Part shown: positions 1 through 11,600 of the stretch, one piece after another
Layout of the letters: each line of letters begins with the position of its first letter
Position numbering within the stretch: position 1 is the stretch's first letter
From: Dromiciops gliroides
Lineage: Eukaryota > Chordata > Mammalia > Microbiotheria > Microbiotheriidae
DNA length: 64,000 bases
Direction: 5' to 3'
NCBI RefSeq assembly: GCF_019393635.1
Contig: NC_057863.1
Span: 639,616,306-639,680,305 of the forward strand
Position numbers and translations under genes: made by a program
The notes under the pieces: model-generated
What the model saw: the letters and a program-made list of their open reading frames with translations, nothing else
Databases searched by the model: none
What the model was told of the DNA's origin: nothing

Positions 1-1914
1 TAGGGAAAAAGAAGAAGGTGGGCGTATAGGATGCCTGCATCTCGTTGCTGAACTGCATACTTTCACTAAGAGCACAGGGTGCTTACTGTGTAAAAACCCT
101 TGAGACATACAAGCCTCAGATGGCTAACAGGGTTGACAGATGTTTTACTAGGAAAAAGATGTTTTTGTCTGTACAGTGACCTTTGTAGCTCCCAAACAGC
201 TGAGAGTTTCTGTGACGTTTATGATCCTCTTACAGGTCAGATTTCAGGTTCTTTTTTGCCATTGGTCCTTCTGTGACCATTATTTCCATAACAGTTTTTG
301 TATTTTTAAAGAGTAAACTACAGCTTATTCATTGACATTGGTCAATGGCTAGGACACCCACCTGATTGTTATAAGGACTAACACCTCAAAACAGATAGTG
401 GCAAGGCTTCTATTCTATTCTGGAATGTGGTGCCCAAGTAGTCTTCTTGGGGTCTGACCCCTAAGGTATATGGTAACGTGGCTTCAATTTACCGTTCTTC
501 CCAGCTTGATAGTCTTAGAATTTCCCGTTTTTGAATCTGTCGTGAATCACAAGTGACAGTGGGAACAGAGCAGGCTTACCTTACCCCCTTAAATTTTGAG
601 GGAAGGAAATAAAGCCTTTTGACTTTTTAATAAGGCTTGGGTAGTTCAGTGGGTGGAGGGGGAAGGTCAGGTGTGTTCCGTTTAAATGACTAGTCACTTC
701 CCTTGGATTCTGAATCTAAGGAACATGATTTGGTCACATGTTTTAAGTATTAGATGCCGTTTTGTGTTCCAGCGCTGAAGTCTCATCACAGGGACTTGGA
801 ATGGAGCTAGCGGGGATGAATGCAAGTGACCTATAGTTGCATCACCTGTTTCTATGGCTATGCTGCTTGGGAAGTGAATGAATGAATGAATAAAATAGCA
901 CGTGATTTGTTGGGAAGACCAGAGGCTTTCGTTGGAAATTCTTTCCTCTTAGCCAGCCAAGGATAACCAGATCTCTTCTTTCATAGGAGTTAAGTGCTCT
1001 TGCTAATTAATTAGAGCCTGGTGCCTTGCCTGCTGCTAAAATCTCCATAAAGAATTAATAGATTATTTGAGAGGCCGTGAGAGAAGGACAGTGAACAATA
1101 GGAAAAAATAGTTGAGGACTTGGGAAGAGGCTCAATTTCCTTTGCACAAATGGCCCTGCTGTGTGTCTTTCAAATGCCTTTTCACATTCTATCCTCCCCT
1201 TCCTGGAGAGCAGACCTTCCACTGCTGTTCCCCTTTTCCTTTCTGCCTGTTTCCTTCTTTACTGCTAAACAAATTAATTTAATTTGATTCTCCCTGTTGT
1301 TTTTCTTTACTTTGCCTCAAATTCTGGTGTTGATTCCCCAGATAATTTTGTTTATTTAACCCCTAAGGGAGAATCAGCATTTCTAGTTGTGCATTTTCTG
1401 AATCTCTGCATTTCATGTTCTGAGGATTATACATTGGCAGAACTCGTTAATTAGCTGAGATTGTCCAGCCATAGGTTGGAGACAGGTTCGTGGTCCAGTC
1501 ATGTCCTGTCCAGTCTGAATAGCACTCAGGGCAGGCAGAGTACAGGGTTAAAGGAACAGGCATACTTTCAGTGCCTGCTGGAGCAGTGACTGCCTCTCCC
1601 TTCTGTCCTCCCATTATTAGGTAAAACTCAGTTGTCAATATCACGCACTAGACACCTACCCTGACCAGGATCCATCCCTTCTGATGAGTTTGTACTCTTT
1701 CTCCTTTGAGTTGTCTTGTTATGCCCACTTCTCCCATCCACAGACTGTTCTCCTATGGAGTCCAGGAGCTAGCTATACAACATGACAAACCCGTTTGAGC
1801 AGAATAAAATAACTTGCTCCCTTTTGGTGGAAGAGTGAACTCAGTAACACTTTAATCTAGGCCACTTTTCTTTAGGTAAATGATGATAAAAATTTTTATA
1901 AAAAGTGACCGACT

Positions 1915-2057
1915 TGGGGGCAGCTAGGTGGCGCAGTGGATAAAGCACCGGCCCTGGATTCAGGAGTACCTGAGTTCAAATCTGGCCTCAGACACTTACT
2001 AGCTGTGTGACCCTGGGCAAGTCACTTAACCCCCATTGCCCTGCAAAAATTAAAAAA
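1915..2057 (+). mobile_element. WSINE1-type CORE-SINE
   Basis: This is a full-length copy flanked by the 14-bp duplication AAAAGTGACCGACT (1901-1914 and 2058-2071), so it is a clean and fairly young insertion. Confidence 0.93.
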
Positions 2058-2369
2058 AAAAGTGACCGACTAAAGGCTTAGGACATGATGCTCTGGTATT
2101 CCTCTGTTCCATTGCCTTTTGATCCTTGAGGAGGGTCCTGCTTTTTTCTGAACCCACTTTGCATGGGTCCAGCTTAGGTTTCATGGGCTTCAATTGTTTT
2201 TCCAGATTTGGGATGCCCTCTTCCCTTTTTTTGCTCCTTTTTTCCTTAGTCCCTTGGAGCTGAGGCCTACTCCAAGTCAGTTTATGTTGGTAATAGGAAG
2301 AAGGGTCCCAGACTCTTAATGATGCTGTGAAGGTCTCAACTCCAGAGCAGTTAAGATTTAGGTCTTTTA

Positions 2370-2519
2370 AGGGACAGCTAGATGGCACAGTGGATAGAGC
2401 ACTGGCCTTGGAGTCAGGAGTACCTGAGTTCAAATCCGGCCTCAGACACTTAACACTTACTAGCTGTGTGACCCTGGGCAAGTCACTTAACCCCAATTGC
2501 CTCACTTTAAAAAAAAAAA
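2370..2519 (+). mobile_element. WSINE1-type CORE-SINE
   Basis: Full-length copy with a poly(A) tail and the 16-bp perfect duplication AGATTTAGGTCTTTTA at 2354-2369 and 2520-2535. Confidence 0.93.
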
Positions 2520-2919
2520 AGATTTAGGTCTTTTAGCCCTCTGCCTAGTTCCTGGCCCTGGAGAGTTTGCCCTTGAGGCTCCACTTTGGTTTTTTAACCT
2601 TCATATATTCTGCCCTGGGCCCCAGGGGATCCTTTTGTTGCATGCTCCTCTGTCATTCTTGGAACTATTGAATAAAATGTTTTTAAATAACTGAAAGCTC
2701 TACTTGAATTTGGCTCTTTGTGACCAAACCTTTCAGGGCTGTAAAATTCAGTTATTTTGCTCGCAAACTTCCAAAGAGAAAGAGATAGGTAGGAGGTGTC
2801 AGTCTCAACTTTTTAAAACCATGATAGGACACTTAAGTGGCCTTCTGTTACTTTGCCTTTTAAAAAAAATCATTGTTTCTTTTCGGTTTAACAACTTTGT
2901 GAGGTTCTAAGTTGTTATT

Positions 2920-3050
2920 TCACTTTTACTGATAAGGAAACTAAGGCTGAGGGAAATGTAGCAACTTCTCTGTAGTTACACAGCTAGCATATGCCAGTCA
3001 AGATTGAGTAGAGCTTGAGTAGGTTGGACTCTGTGTCCTATAGCCTATGG
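2920..3050 (-). mobile_element. MIR-like SINE fragment
   Basis: The GGAAACTAAGGCTGAGG and ACACAGCTAGC blocks are those of an antisense MIR core and tail. It is old and degraded. Confidence 0.55.
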
Positions 3051-3190
3051 GATGGAGTGGGGTGTCATCTCCTTTTCTTTCCTTATTTCATGAACAATGC
3101 AATACAACACTATATCCACACTAATGTAACTTTCCCGACCTCTACCTCCTTTCATTGAAGCCACTCTAAGGAATTGTTCGAATCTTGTTA

Positions 3191-3301
3191 TTTATCCACT
3201 GCACCACCGAGCTGCCCCTTAAAAAGATTTTTAGAAGTTCCTGTAGATGGTGGAAATTGCTTGTTTGGGCAAGCTGAAAACCTAAATCAGTGCCAGGCTA
3301 A
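3191..3301 (+). repeat. Left arm of a 110-bp inverted duplication
   Basis: This stretch is about 94% identical to the reverse complement of 4511-4620. It begins with 30 bases of SINE head in antisense (TTTATCCACTGCACCACC) and continues into about 80 bases of non-SINE sequence that is shared. Confidence 0.85.
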
Positions 3302-4092
3302 CTAAAATGTGAGCTCTGAATTGAAATAAGCTTCTGCCCTGTGCCTGACTCTGGCTTTTCTGTACCATACTTTGATGTACCTTATCACCAAAGCAGAAGT
3401 GCCAGTTCAAATTAAGGTCTGAGCTTTTCTTTTAATAAAGAATTGACCTTATTTTCATAGTGCTAAATGATCCTAATATTCTTTGTCTTCCTTTACTTCC
3501 TATATTTTTATGGGCCCTTTTTGATTTAAAATGAGAACGAGCCTTACTTAAATGTTACTTTTCTATGTCTCTGGAAATCAAATTGGTGAGCGTGAGCCGT
3601 GTCTGTGTCTGTCTATTAGGATCCAAAATCTTCTGGGACTCTTAACCTATTTATAAAAGCATTAGTCTTTAGCACTTACTGGGGAAGGTAGTCCCAAGAA
3701 ACCATTGTCTTTGTGTACAAGCTGTTAAACTAACTGGTCTTTTTTTGAATCATAAAATCTGGAATTTTCTCCCTTAATTATACAATTCACTGATTTTTTT
3801 TTTTTAAATTGATATTTCATAGAACCTAAAAATACTGATCATCGCAAGCTCTTATCAAACTTTTGAGAATCTAATGGGGGAAAAATCACACTAGAGGAGG
3901 TATATAAAGGACTTGAATAGGCCTGTATTCCAGATCTCTATGACAGTGTTCTCGTTCCCTAGTGGCCTTTAAGGTCTGTATTCTTTGGTTAGTGGCAATG
4001 TAAATATGGTTGAGTAAAAGTCAGTCCTGTCTTAATAGGTTCCTGTTCCAGTTCAGTGAAATATTGCTGAGACCTGTGTCTTGGGTTTGATT

Positions 4093-4236
4093 ACTTGGGG
4101 GGGGGGGCAATGAGGGTTAAGTGACTTGCCAAGGGTCACACAGCTAGTAACTGTCAAGTGTCTGAGGCCAAATTTGAACTCAGGTACTCCTGAATCCAGG
4201 GCTGGTGCTCTATCCACTGCGCCGTCTGGCTGCTCT
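4093..4236 (-). mobile_element. WSINE1-type CORE-SINE
   Basis: Antisense copy with a G-rich tail and the short duplication GGTTTGATT on both sides (4084-4092 and 4237-4245). Confidence 0.92.
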
Positions 4237-4510
4237 GGTTTGATTCATTTTTAACCAATGAGTTTATTCAATTTAAGAGCCACAGATAGGATCTAAATGC
4301 CCAACTAGCTCCATCCTGACTAGGAAAATATCAAAATGTGCCACCCTGGTGACAGGGCATCATTTAGTTTGGTTATGGCAGGTGAAAGCTGGTAGTGTTT
4401 CCTCTTTTCCTCAGTACCTTTATCTAGCCTTGGGAGAATAAGTGGCATGGGCATATTTGCACTTTTCTGAAAGTATACCACAAAGGTAGCTTATATTTGA
4501 GAACATACGT

Positions 4511-4620
4511 TTACCTGGCACTGATTTAGGTTTGCAACTTGCCCAAATGAGCAATTTCCACCATCTATAGGAACTTCTAAAAATCTTTTTAAGGGGCAGC
4601 TAGGTGGTGCAGTGGATAAA
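4511..4620 (-). repeat. Right arm of a 110-bp inverted duplication
   Basis: Reverse-complement partner of 3191-3301, with about seven differences and one single-base indel. Here the SINE head belongs to a complete SINE (4593-4738). Confidence 0.85.
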
Positions 4621-4738
4621 GCACCGGCCCTGGATTCAGGAGAACCTGAATTCAAATCTGGCCTCAGACACTTGACACTTATTAGCTGTGTGACCCTGGG
4701 CAAGTCACTTAACCCTCAGTACCCCACCCCACCCCCAG
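4593..4738 (+). mobile_element. WSINE1-type CORE-SINE
   Basis: Full copy ending in a C-rich tail rather than poly(A). The 9-bp duplication TCTTTTTAA flanks it (4584-4592 and 4739-4747). Confidence 0.92.
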
Positions 4739-5989
4739 TCTTTTTAAAATTTATAATGGAAAAAGCAAGCTTAAACCAGTGATGGAAATTGGTCATCTTT
4801 AGCCCTGGTTCTATAATACCCCGGACTGTCTCTTGGTGTCAAGAAATCCTAAAAATGACAAATAATTTTATTAATAGATCCTCTACACCCCTGAGAATAG
4901 GGGTAGAGTGAAAAACTTTAAAAATTGAAACCAAGAAATAATATGACATTGCTGCTGGTTTTGTTTTTGGTTTTTGGTTTTTTTTTCCTGGGGGGGGGGT
5001 AAAGGTGCCAGGAGGGGATCTTCTGGTATAACTTTTAGACCAAAACAGAATTGATTCTCCTGAGCTAGTGTGTTGTCAGGATCACACTTCTCCTGAACCT
5101 GCTTTATTTGAATGGTACCTCCTGTAGAGCCAGGACCTTGGTGGGAATGTGAACTGAGCTGCTGCTCAACCCCATGAGTGAGGACTAAAGCAAGCATTTG
5201 CTTCAGCAGAGAGATCTGAGTCCCTTGGGTCTGGGGAGCCTGCCTGGGAGGATGTTCAGACACACCATGCTCACCCCTGTTTGGCTGAGGGTCAGAGGAG
5301 GCCGAAGCAAAAACTCCTACCTAGTCTTATTTATGTATGCTATCTGATTCCATCCTAACCAACAAAAAAATTACAACCTTCACCCCACGCACTGTGCTGT
5401 AGATATTATTTCTGAGACTTAATGCTGTTCTTAAAAACTTAATAAATTCTGATAAAACTTATTATTTGCTATTCTGATGAAACGTCTTCATCTCACCACA
5501 GGGGTCTGGGCTGCTAATAGGGTGGATGGTTAATGACCAAAATGTACCAAAGGTTGTTCCAAATTAAATCCTAGTTTGTTTAAAAAAAAAAGAAGAAAAG
5601 AATTTCAAAAGCTAGTTTTTCCACTACCCTAGAATATGGAAACTTGATGAGATTTGAAATGTGATTTAATTTAAACAAATTAGTATAACTTGTAATGATA
5701 CCTAAGATTTAAGGGGGAGGAACTATGTTACTTTTCCTAAGACTTCCTAAACAAATATAATCTCTCTCAAGCAGAATTAATGATGAGCTTGTAGCTAGTG
5801 ACTAATATAGAGGATATTCAATTCCCCATTTTCTAGAAGCTGTATTCATTGGAATGGAAAATGAAAGAACAGGTGAAATGAAAGTTAGCTTCTCCAACCC
5901 TGGAGATGCTTCCTTCTTGTCTTCCTCCTCCTGGTTATTTGTGTTTATAAAAGCATGTGTGTGTGTTTTTCTAGTCTTAATAGTATCTT

Positions 5990-6138
5990 TTTTTTTTTTT
6001 TTTGGTGAGGCAATTGGGGTTAAGTGACTTGCCCAGGGTCACACAGCTAGTAAGTGTTAAGTGTCTGAGGCTGCATTTGAACTCAGGTACTCCTGACTCC
6101 AGGGCCGGTGCTTATCCACTGCGCCACCTAGCTGCCCC
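5990..6138 (-). mobile_element. WSINE1-type CORE-SINE
   Basis: Antisense copy with poly(T) start and the 15-bp duplication TCTTAATAGTATCTT (5975-5989, 6139-6153), inserted next to the tail of an L1. Confidence 0.93.
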
Positions 6139-6149
6139 TCTTAATAGTA

Positions 6150-6495
6150 TCTTATTCTCCAATTACATGTAAAGATAGTTTTCAACATTTGTTTTTTATA
6201 ACATTTTGAGTTCCAAATTTTTCTCCTTTCCTCCCACTACTCCAAGACAGCAATCTGATACAGGTTATATATGTACAATCATATTAAACATATTTCTATA
6301 TTAGTCATGTTGTGAAAGAAGAATTGAAACAAGAGGGACAGACCTCAAAAAACAAAACAAAGTAGAAATAGTATGGTTCAATCTACATTCACATTCTACA
6401 GTTTTTTGTTCTGGAGGTGGAGACCATTTTCCATCATGAGTCCTTTGGAATTGTCTTCTATCATTGTGTTGCTGAGAAGAGCTAAGCATGTATAT
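6150..6495 (-). mobile_element. L1 3' end, antisense
   Basis: Read on the minus strand, it carries the marsupial L1 3'UTR: blocks for an ATGATGGAAAATGGTCTCCA-like segment, then AAATGTTGAAAACTATCTTT and a tail. It is a 5'-truncated fragment that shares these blocks with the L1 ends at 39.6, 42.0 and 60.2 kb. Confidence 0.75.
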
Positions 6496-7078
6496 TTTAA
6501 GTTGCTTAAGTATTGGTCTTGCTTAAACAGGCAGGTTCTTGATGAACCTTATTTCTTTTCCCCTGGATCCCCACTCTCAGGCATTTCTAGGTTCTCTTGT
6601 TTTCATATTGTCTCCATGAGAGACCTCAGGAAAACAGTTTACCATCAGTTAAAAATCGCCCTGTGTTTTAAGCTTTATGTTCTATCTAGCTTCTTGGGTT
6701 TTCGTGTTCTGTTTGCTCCTCCAGTTTTGCTCTTAACTAAATCTCACCCTTCCCTGTACCTAGTCTCTACTACTTTTGTTCTTTGGGTAGCATTAGCATT
6801 TTATTTTGTCATTTACATCTTCACTAAAAATGAAATATTTCTGTAAACATTCACCAGTGCATGCCTACAAGTTGCTCAGGGGACAGTCATTTTTGAAATC
6901 TAGTTTCTAGGAATTCATTTTAGCAAGTATGAAATGCCTACTATGTACACTAGGAAATATAGGTCACTTTTCTCTTGACCAGGAGAATTCAATTAAGCTC
7001 TGCCTGAAAAACCAGCTTTAAAAATTCCCCTTAGTCTCTTGTACAGGGGATATTAACCTATGAAATGTGAACTTGTTT

Positions 7079-7125
7079 ATATACATATATATATATATAT
7101 ATTATATATATACATACATAATTTT
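7079..7125. repeat. AT-rich dinucleotide repeat
   Basis: Run of alternating TA and TACA units in the SSU72 intron. Confidence 0.9.
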
Positions 7126-8029
7126 TTCTGTGTATTTGATTTCTCCTTAAGTATTTTGTGTGTTTAGAAACAATTTTCTGAAAGAGTTCAGAGGCTTCAC
7201 TCTTCTGCTAAAGGGGTCCATGAGCCCTACCCTAGTCCTATGTATTGGCTCCTGGTGTTTCCTGGTTCCTGGTGGAAGAAGAAAAATAATTTAGCCAAGG
7301 CAAGATGCTATAAGGAAATGAAGAGTTTTACCTTCATGCTGCAGGTCAGAGAAACTAGGTCTGTGTGCTTTCTGGAAAAGAGGTTGTGGGATCTAGGTTG
7401 TGTGCCAGGGGACACACGCCAAGTCCCTTCAGATGGCCATGCAGCACAATCTTTATCTCTGTGAAGTCAAATAGGAATATTTTTCGAAAAAGCCTAATGC
7501 GGAATGTAGATGTTGACTGATGATTCCTAGTTTCTCTCTGTGACAAAGCTTGCTTGGACCTTCCTCTTAGAATGTCCTGTAGTGGTCCAGGCTGCTTTCC
7601 TTCAGAGGTGACAACCTTCAAACCAATATCAGTTTATTTGACTTTCCTCCCTTGGGAGAATGGATGGGAATCTTCCCATCCAGAAAGGGAAAGGACAGGG
7701 CACAGAACCACCCCTGCAACCCGAAGAGTGTTTATATCTGAGCCAAAGAATTCTTCATATTCATAGTCATTCACCAGTGTCTCATGCTTGGTTTTCAGAA
7801 CAGTTTCTTCATAACAGCCTTTTAGATATATAGCTATCATTACCCTCATTTGAGTCTCTGAAATGTTAGGCTGTTTACTTGCCTCTGGTCAAGTGTCTGA
7901 AGGCAGGATGTAAAAACCTAGGGTTCTTCATGCTGACATTTGAGGTATGGGAGGATTTTAGTTAGGAAAGAATGATGCGGCAAGATAACGTTGCTGCCGT
8001 AAGATCATACCTGGAAGGGAGCTTGGAGC

Positions 8030-8100
8030 CCATTTAACCCAGTCCCCTCATTTTACGTGTAAAGAAGTTGAGGCCCAAGAAGGAAAGTGACCTCATCATC
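8030..8100 (-). mobile_element. MIR-like fragment
   Basis: The blocks CCCCTCATTTTACGTGTAAA and GTTGAGGCCCAAGAAGG resemble an antisense MIR tail. It is short and weak. Confidence 0.4.
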
Positions 8101-8513
8101 ATGTGGGTTGTAATATACTGCCTCAGGTGTACTCGCATCAGGAAGCTGGCTTTCAAACAATTTATGGTTTCCCTCAAAACCCCTTCAGACACCCCAAGGG
8201 TTAATACCTGGTAAGGCTTTGCTTCCCTTGGAAGGGAAAGCATTGAAGAGTTTGGGGATGAAATGTGCCTTGGGGCTCCTGGATGGAGAGATTGTTATTG
8301 ACTGGTGTGAATTATTGCTTCCCCTTTTAAAATATATTTCACATATGTGCTTAAAATTCCCTCTTCTGCAGGAATATTCTGCTTAAATGTGAAATAACTT
8401 AAAATTAGGCCAGTAATTTCTCCAATAAAATGAAAATGAAGGACAAAGGTGGAGGGAAGTGGAAAAGTCATTTATTCTGAGTTCCTTAACCCTAGTCACT
8501 TAGCTATACACAG

Positions 8514-8643
8514 AATGGTATTTTGCACATGTTGGACAGAAATAAGAGAATCAAGCCCCGGCCAGAGAGATTCCAAAACTGTAAAGATTTGTTTGATCTC
8601 ATCCTTACCTGTGAAGAGAGAGTGTATGACCAGGTAATAGAAG
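8514..8643 (+). CDS. SSU72: SSU72 coding exon 3
   Basis: This exon encodes NGILHMLDRN through VYDQVIE plus one base of the next codon (43 codons + 1). It is preceded by ACACAG and followed by GTAAGA. Its start in phase 0 at Asn79 matches the human exon boundary. The Val-to-Ile change near the end is conservative. Confidence 0.96.
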
Positions 8644-11600
8644 GTAAGAATGTTAATATCTACCTCACAAATCATTTATTTGATATATGTTCTTGGTTAG
8701 AGGCAAAATGGGCTCCTCTAGAGCCCAAGAAGAAGAATATTCAGCAATCCCAGCAGAAGGGGAAAAATAAGACAGAAGTGGCCTCATTGGTTCCTTTGAC
8801 TATTTGAAAGACTTTAAGATCAATGGGATTCATTTATTCTCTGCTCTACTTTCTGATTTAGAGTCATTTTACTGCAGTTTCTCTGTGCTGTTAGAAACCA
8901 GTTACATGTTATAGCAAGGAGCCACACTCTTGGTTCCAGAGGCAGCTTTGAGATTCCCTGGTACTTTGCCTCTCTCCCCTAATGCTAAATCCTGTGGGTC
9001 CATTGATGGTTGTGCTACAAGAAGAAAAAGTGATGAAGGGTGGCTGAATCATCCATACAGAGCTTCAACTTGGATGAACCAATGGTGCTGGCCAAGGATC
9101 TGTTGGCCAAATGAACTCTCAACTCTAATTTTAGTCAGTGGTTTCTTCCTCTTTGCCATCTATGTCTTCTCCCTCATTGTTGGATAGAAATTAATGTTAA
9201 AGACTAGAATGAAGAAATGCAGAGCTAGAAAACGGGAGGAAAACAAAACCAAGGGCCTGAATAATTGAGTGTCAAAAGATTCTGTGGCTCTTGGAGCTGG
9301 GGGTGGGGGGAGGACCTCAGAGGTTAAGCTAACAAGCCCCTTTTGGACTTGGGTCCAGAGTCTTTACAATTAGTCTGTTTTCTTTGGTGCCACCTGACCG
9401 GACTGGGACTGTGTATTTATTTGGCACACTTCCTCATTGAACCCAAATGAATTTAACAGCCTTGTTTCATATGAACTCAAATTCCTTCTGGAAAATACAA
9501 AAATGGCTGTGTCTAAATTAGAGCTGAGCACAGTCTTGACCCATTAGGAGTGTTCTTTATATTATCCAGAAAACTTCCAGCTCCAACTTTTAAGGGGATG
9601 GGGTTCTGTGTGGTATGGATGGATAATGTGGGAGTGAACTTAACAAGTGAATGGTGAAATTTGGTATTTAAAAAATGAAGTCCCTTCATCTGGGCTGGCT
9701 TATGGTATCACAACTGCATATGTAAAGCACAGCATCCAACAGCAGCTTGTGCTCATGATTCTTGAGGAAGCACTTGGAGCATCCTTGGTGTGTCCTGAAC
9801 TGCATCCCCTTTTAGGGAAAAGGTGATTCTGGGGCATGAACACGAGGATTCAGGAAACAGAGAAGGGCTTCATGTGACAGTTGGCATGGGGGCAGCTGTC
9901 ATTGGCTGCAGGTGAGGCAGTAGGACCTGATGCAGAGACAAGAGCCTGCCAGCTGATTGTACCTGCCAGGAGGCTGCTGATCTCGTCCTTGGAGAATCTC
10001 CACTGTTTTGTTGGACGTCTTGAGTGTTCTCACACTTCTGTATCATTGTGTTCCCACTTAGATCTAAATTCTAGAGAGCAAGAGACCTGCCAGCCAGTGC
10101 ATGTGATTAATGTGGACATTCAGGACAACCATGAAGAAGCCACCCTAGGAGCTTTTCTCATCTGTGAGCTCTGTCAGTGTGTAAGTGTCCTTTGAGCTGT
10201 GGCCTGTGAATGCCCAGAGGCACCTGTATTTCCCAGAACCACCTTCTCATTCCCATTCCCATTGTCCAAGAGATTCAGTCTTTTTCTTCAGGCTTTTGCT
10301 GAGGACCCACTGTGTGCAGACAGCACACTAGGGGCAAAATAGCTTCAGGCGATAACCTCGAGCAGGGTGAGAAATACCTGACAGGTTCGAAGACAATTTA
10401 GAGGACCAAGGATATTTTGTACTTTTTAATCAAGTGATTTCATGTCCACATTTATTTTAGAGGCTTATCAGTGCGGTTTGCAATTCTTGTCATGAACAAG
10501 CCATAAGAGTAGAAATAAAATCCACATCTGCATGTTCATGCTTCACACATCCAGTCTCTGGGATTGTACTTGGAGTAGAGGGGGACACCAATTATGCAGT
10601 CATAATAGGTCTGGTTTTTTTCCTGGAAAACCAGGAAATGGTTCCTTCCTGTACAAATGTTTACCCAGGAAGGTTGAGACCAGATGAGTGCATCATACGC
10701 ACAAATCATTATATCACACATAGTGTTCAGATGGAAGAACTGGCTTTTTGTGGTTGAGCTTTAATTAAGAGCTGATGCCCAGAAGTACAGTTCACATCTT
10801 TTATTTCCCATTTTTGTCCAGATCTGTGATTTCACTGGTATAAGTAACTCCTAGTGTAGAAAATTCTTTAACTAATTCAGATGGACAACTTACTTGGTTT
10901 TTTGGGGTTTGTTTTGGGGTTTTTTGGTGAGGCAGTTGGGGTTAAATGACTTGCCCAGGGTCACACAGCTAGTAAGTATCAAGTATCTGAGGTCGGATTT
11001 GAACTCAGGTCCTGAATCCAGGGCTGGTGCTCTATCCACTGTGCCACCTAACTACCTCTTGTTTCTTATAGTTTTAAGGAGTTACTTAGTCACACACAAC
11101 TGTCTGTTAGGAACAGGGACTGGGAGGTAGGATATTTTTTACATCCAAGGCCAACTATCATGTCATACTGTCGCCCTTCCATGGACTTTCCTTTGGTTTC
11201 TGACTTTGTACAAGGTACAAAAGTACCTTTCACAAGGTGTACTAGGGGTTTACCTGAACTAAAGCAAGGGCAATGCAGAAACAGCTCTGTAAACTTTTGA
11301 TTGTGAAGCAGGAGAAATGTTTTCTGCCTGTCCTCGCTATGTCTTTTCCCCGGAATAGTTGAAGATGCTGCTAAAAAAAGGCATTTTGTTCTTCTCTGCT
11401 GTGTGTTTCTAGATCAAGTATTTCTCACCCACACACTTGGGTTGGATGTAAGGCAGTGTGGGCTTTCCTACTGCTGGTCATCTCCATGGAACCAGATTCT
11501 TAAAGGGACATTGGAGGTTTCTGATAGGGTTCCGACATTTGTCCTAAAGGGAAATAGCAAAATTTCCCATTTTTCTAGAGTGACGTGAACCAGTTTGGGC

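Larger units (their letters stand above)
1..8513 (+). other. SSU72 upstream intron (probably intron 2)
   Basis: No SSU72 exon 1 or 2 sequence (catalytic Cys loop, GFSVRSFGTG region) was seen here, so this whole stretch is taken as intron. It contains several WSINE1-type SINEs, a MIR-like remnant near 2920-3050, an antisense L1 3' end near 6150-6495, an AT microsatellite near 7080-7120, and a 110-bp inverted duplication. The remainder, including 1-1900, 4750-5970 and 6500-8500, shows nothing I can name. Confidence 0.7.

Noticed and set aside
3191-4620. The inverted arms as terminal inverted repeats of a DNA transposon
   Set aside because: One arm's outer end is inside a SINE, there is no flanking target-site duplication, and the interior has no transposase. 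A local inverted duplication fits better.
6373-6846. A 157-codon open frame
   Set aside because: Its first part is antisense L1 3'UTR and the rest has no conserved feature; not a gene.
1-8513. SSU72 exon 1 or 2 in the left part of the window
   Set aside because: No sequence encoding the catalytic CSSNQNRS loop or the FGTGTHVKLPG region was found; these exons are taken to be upstream.
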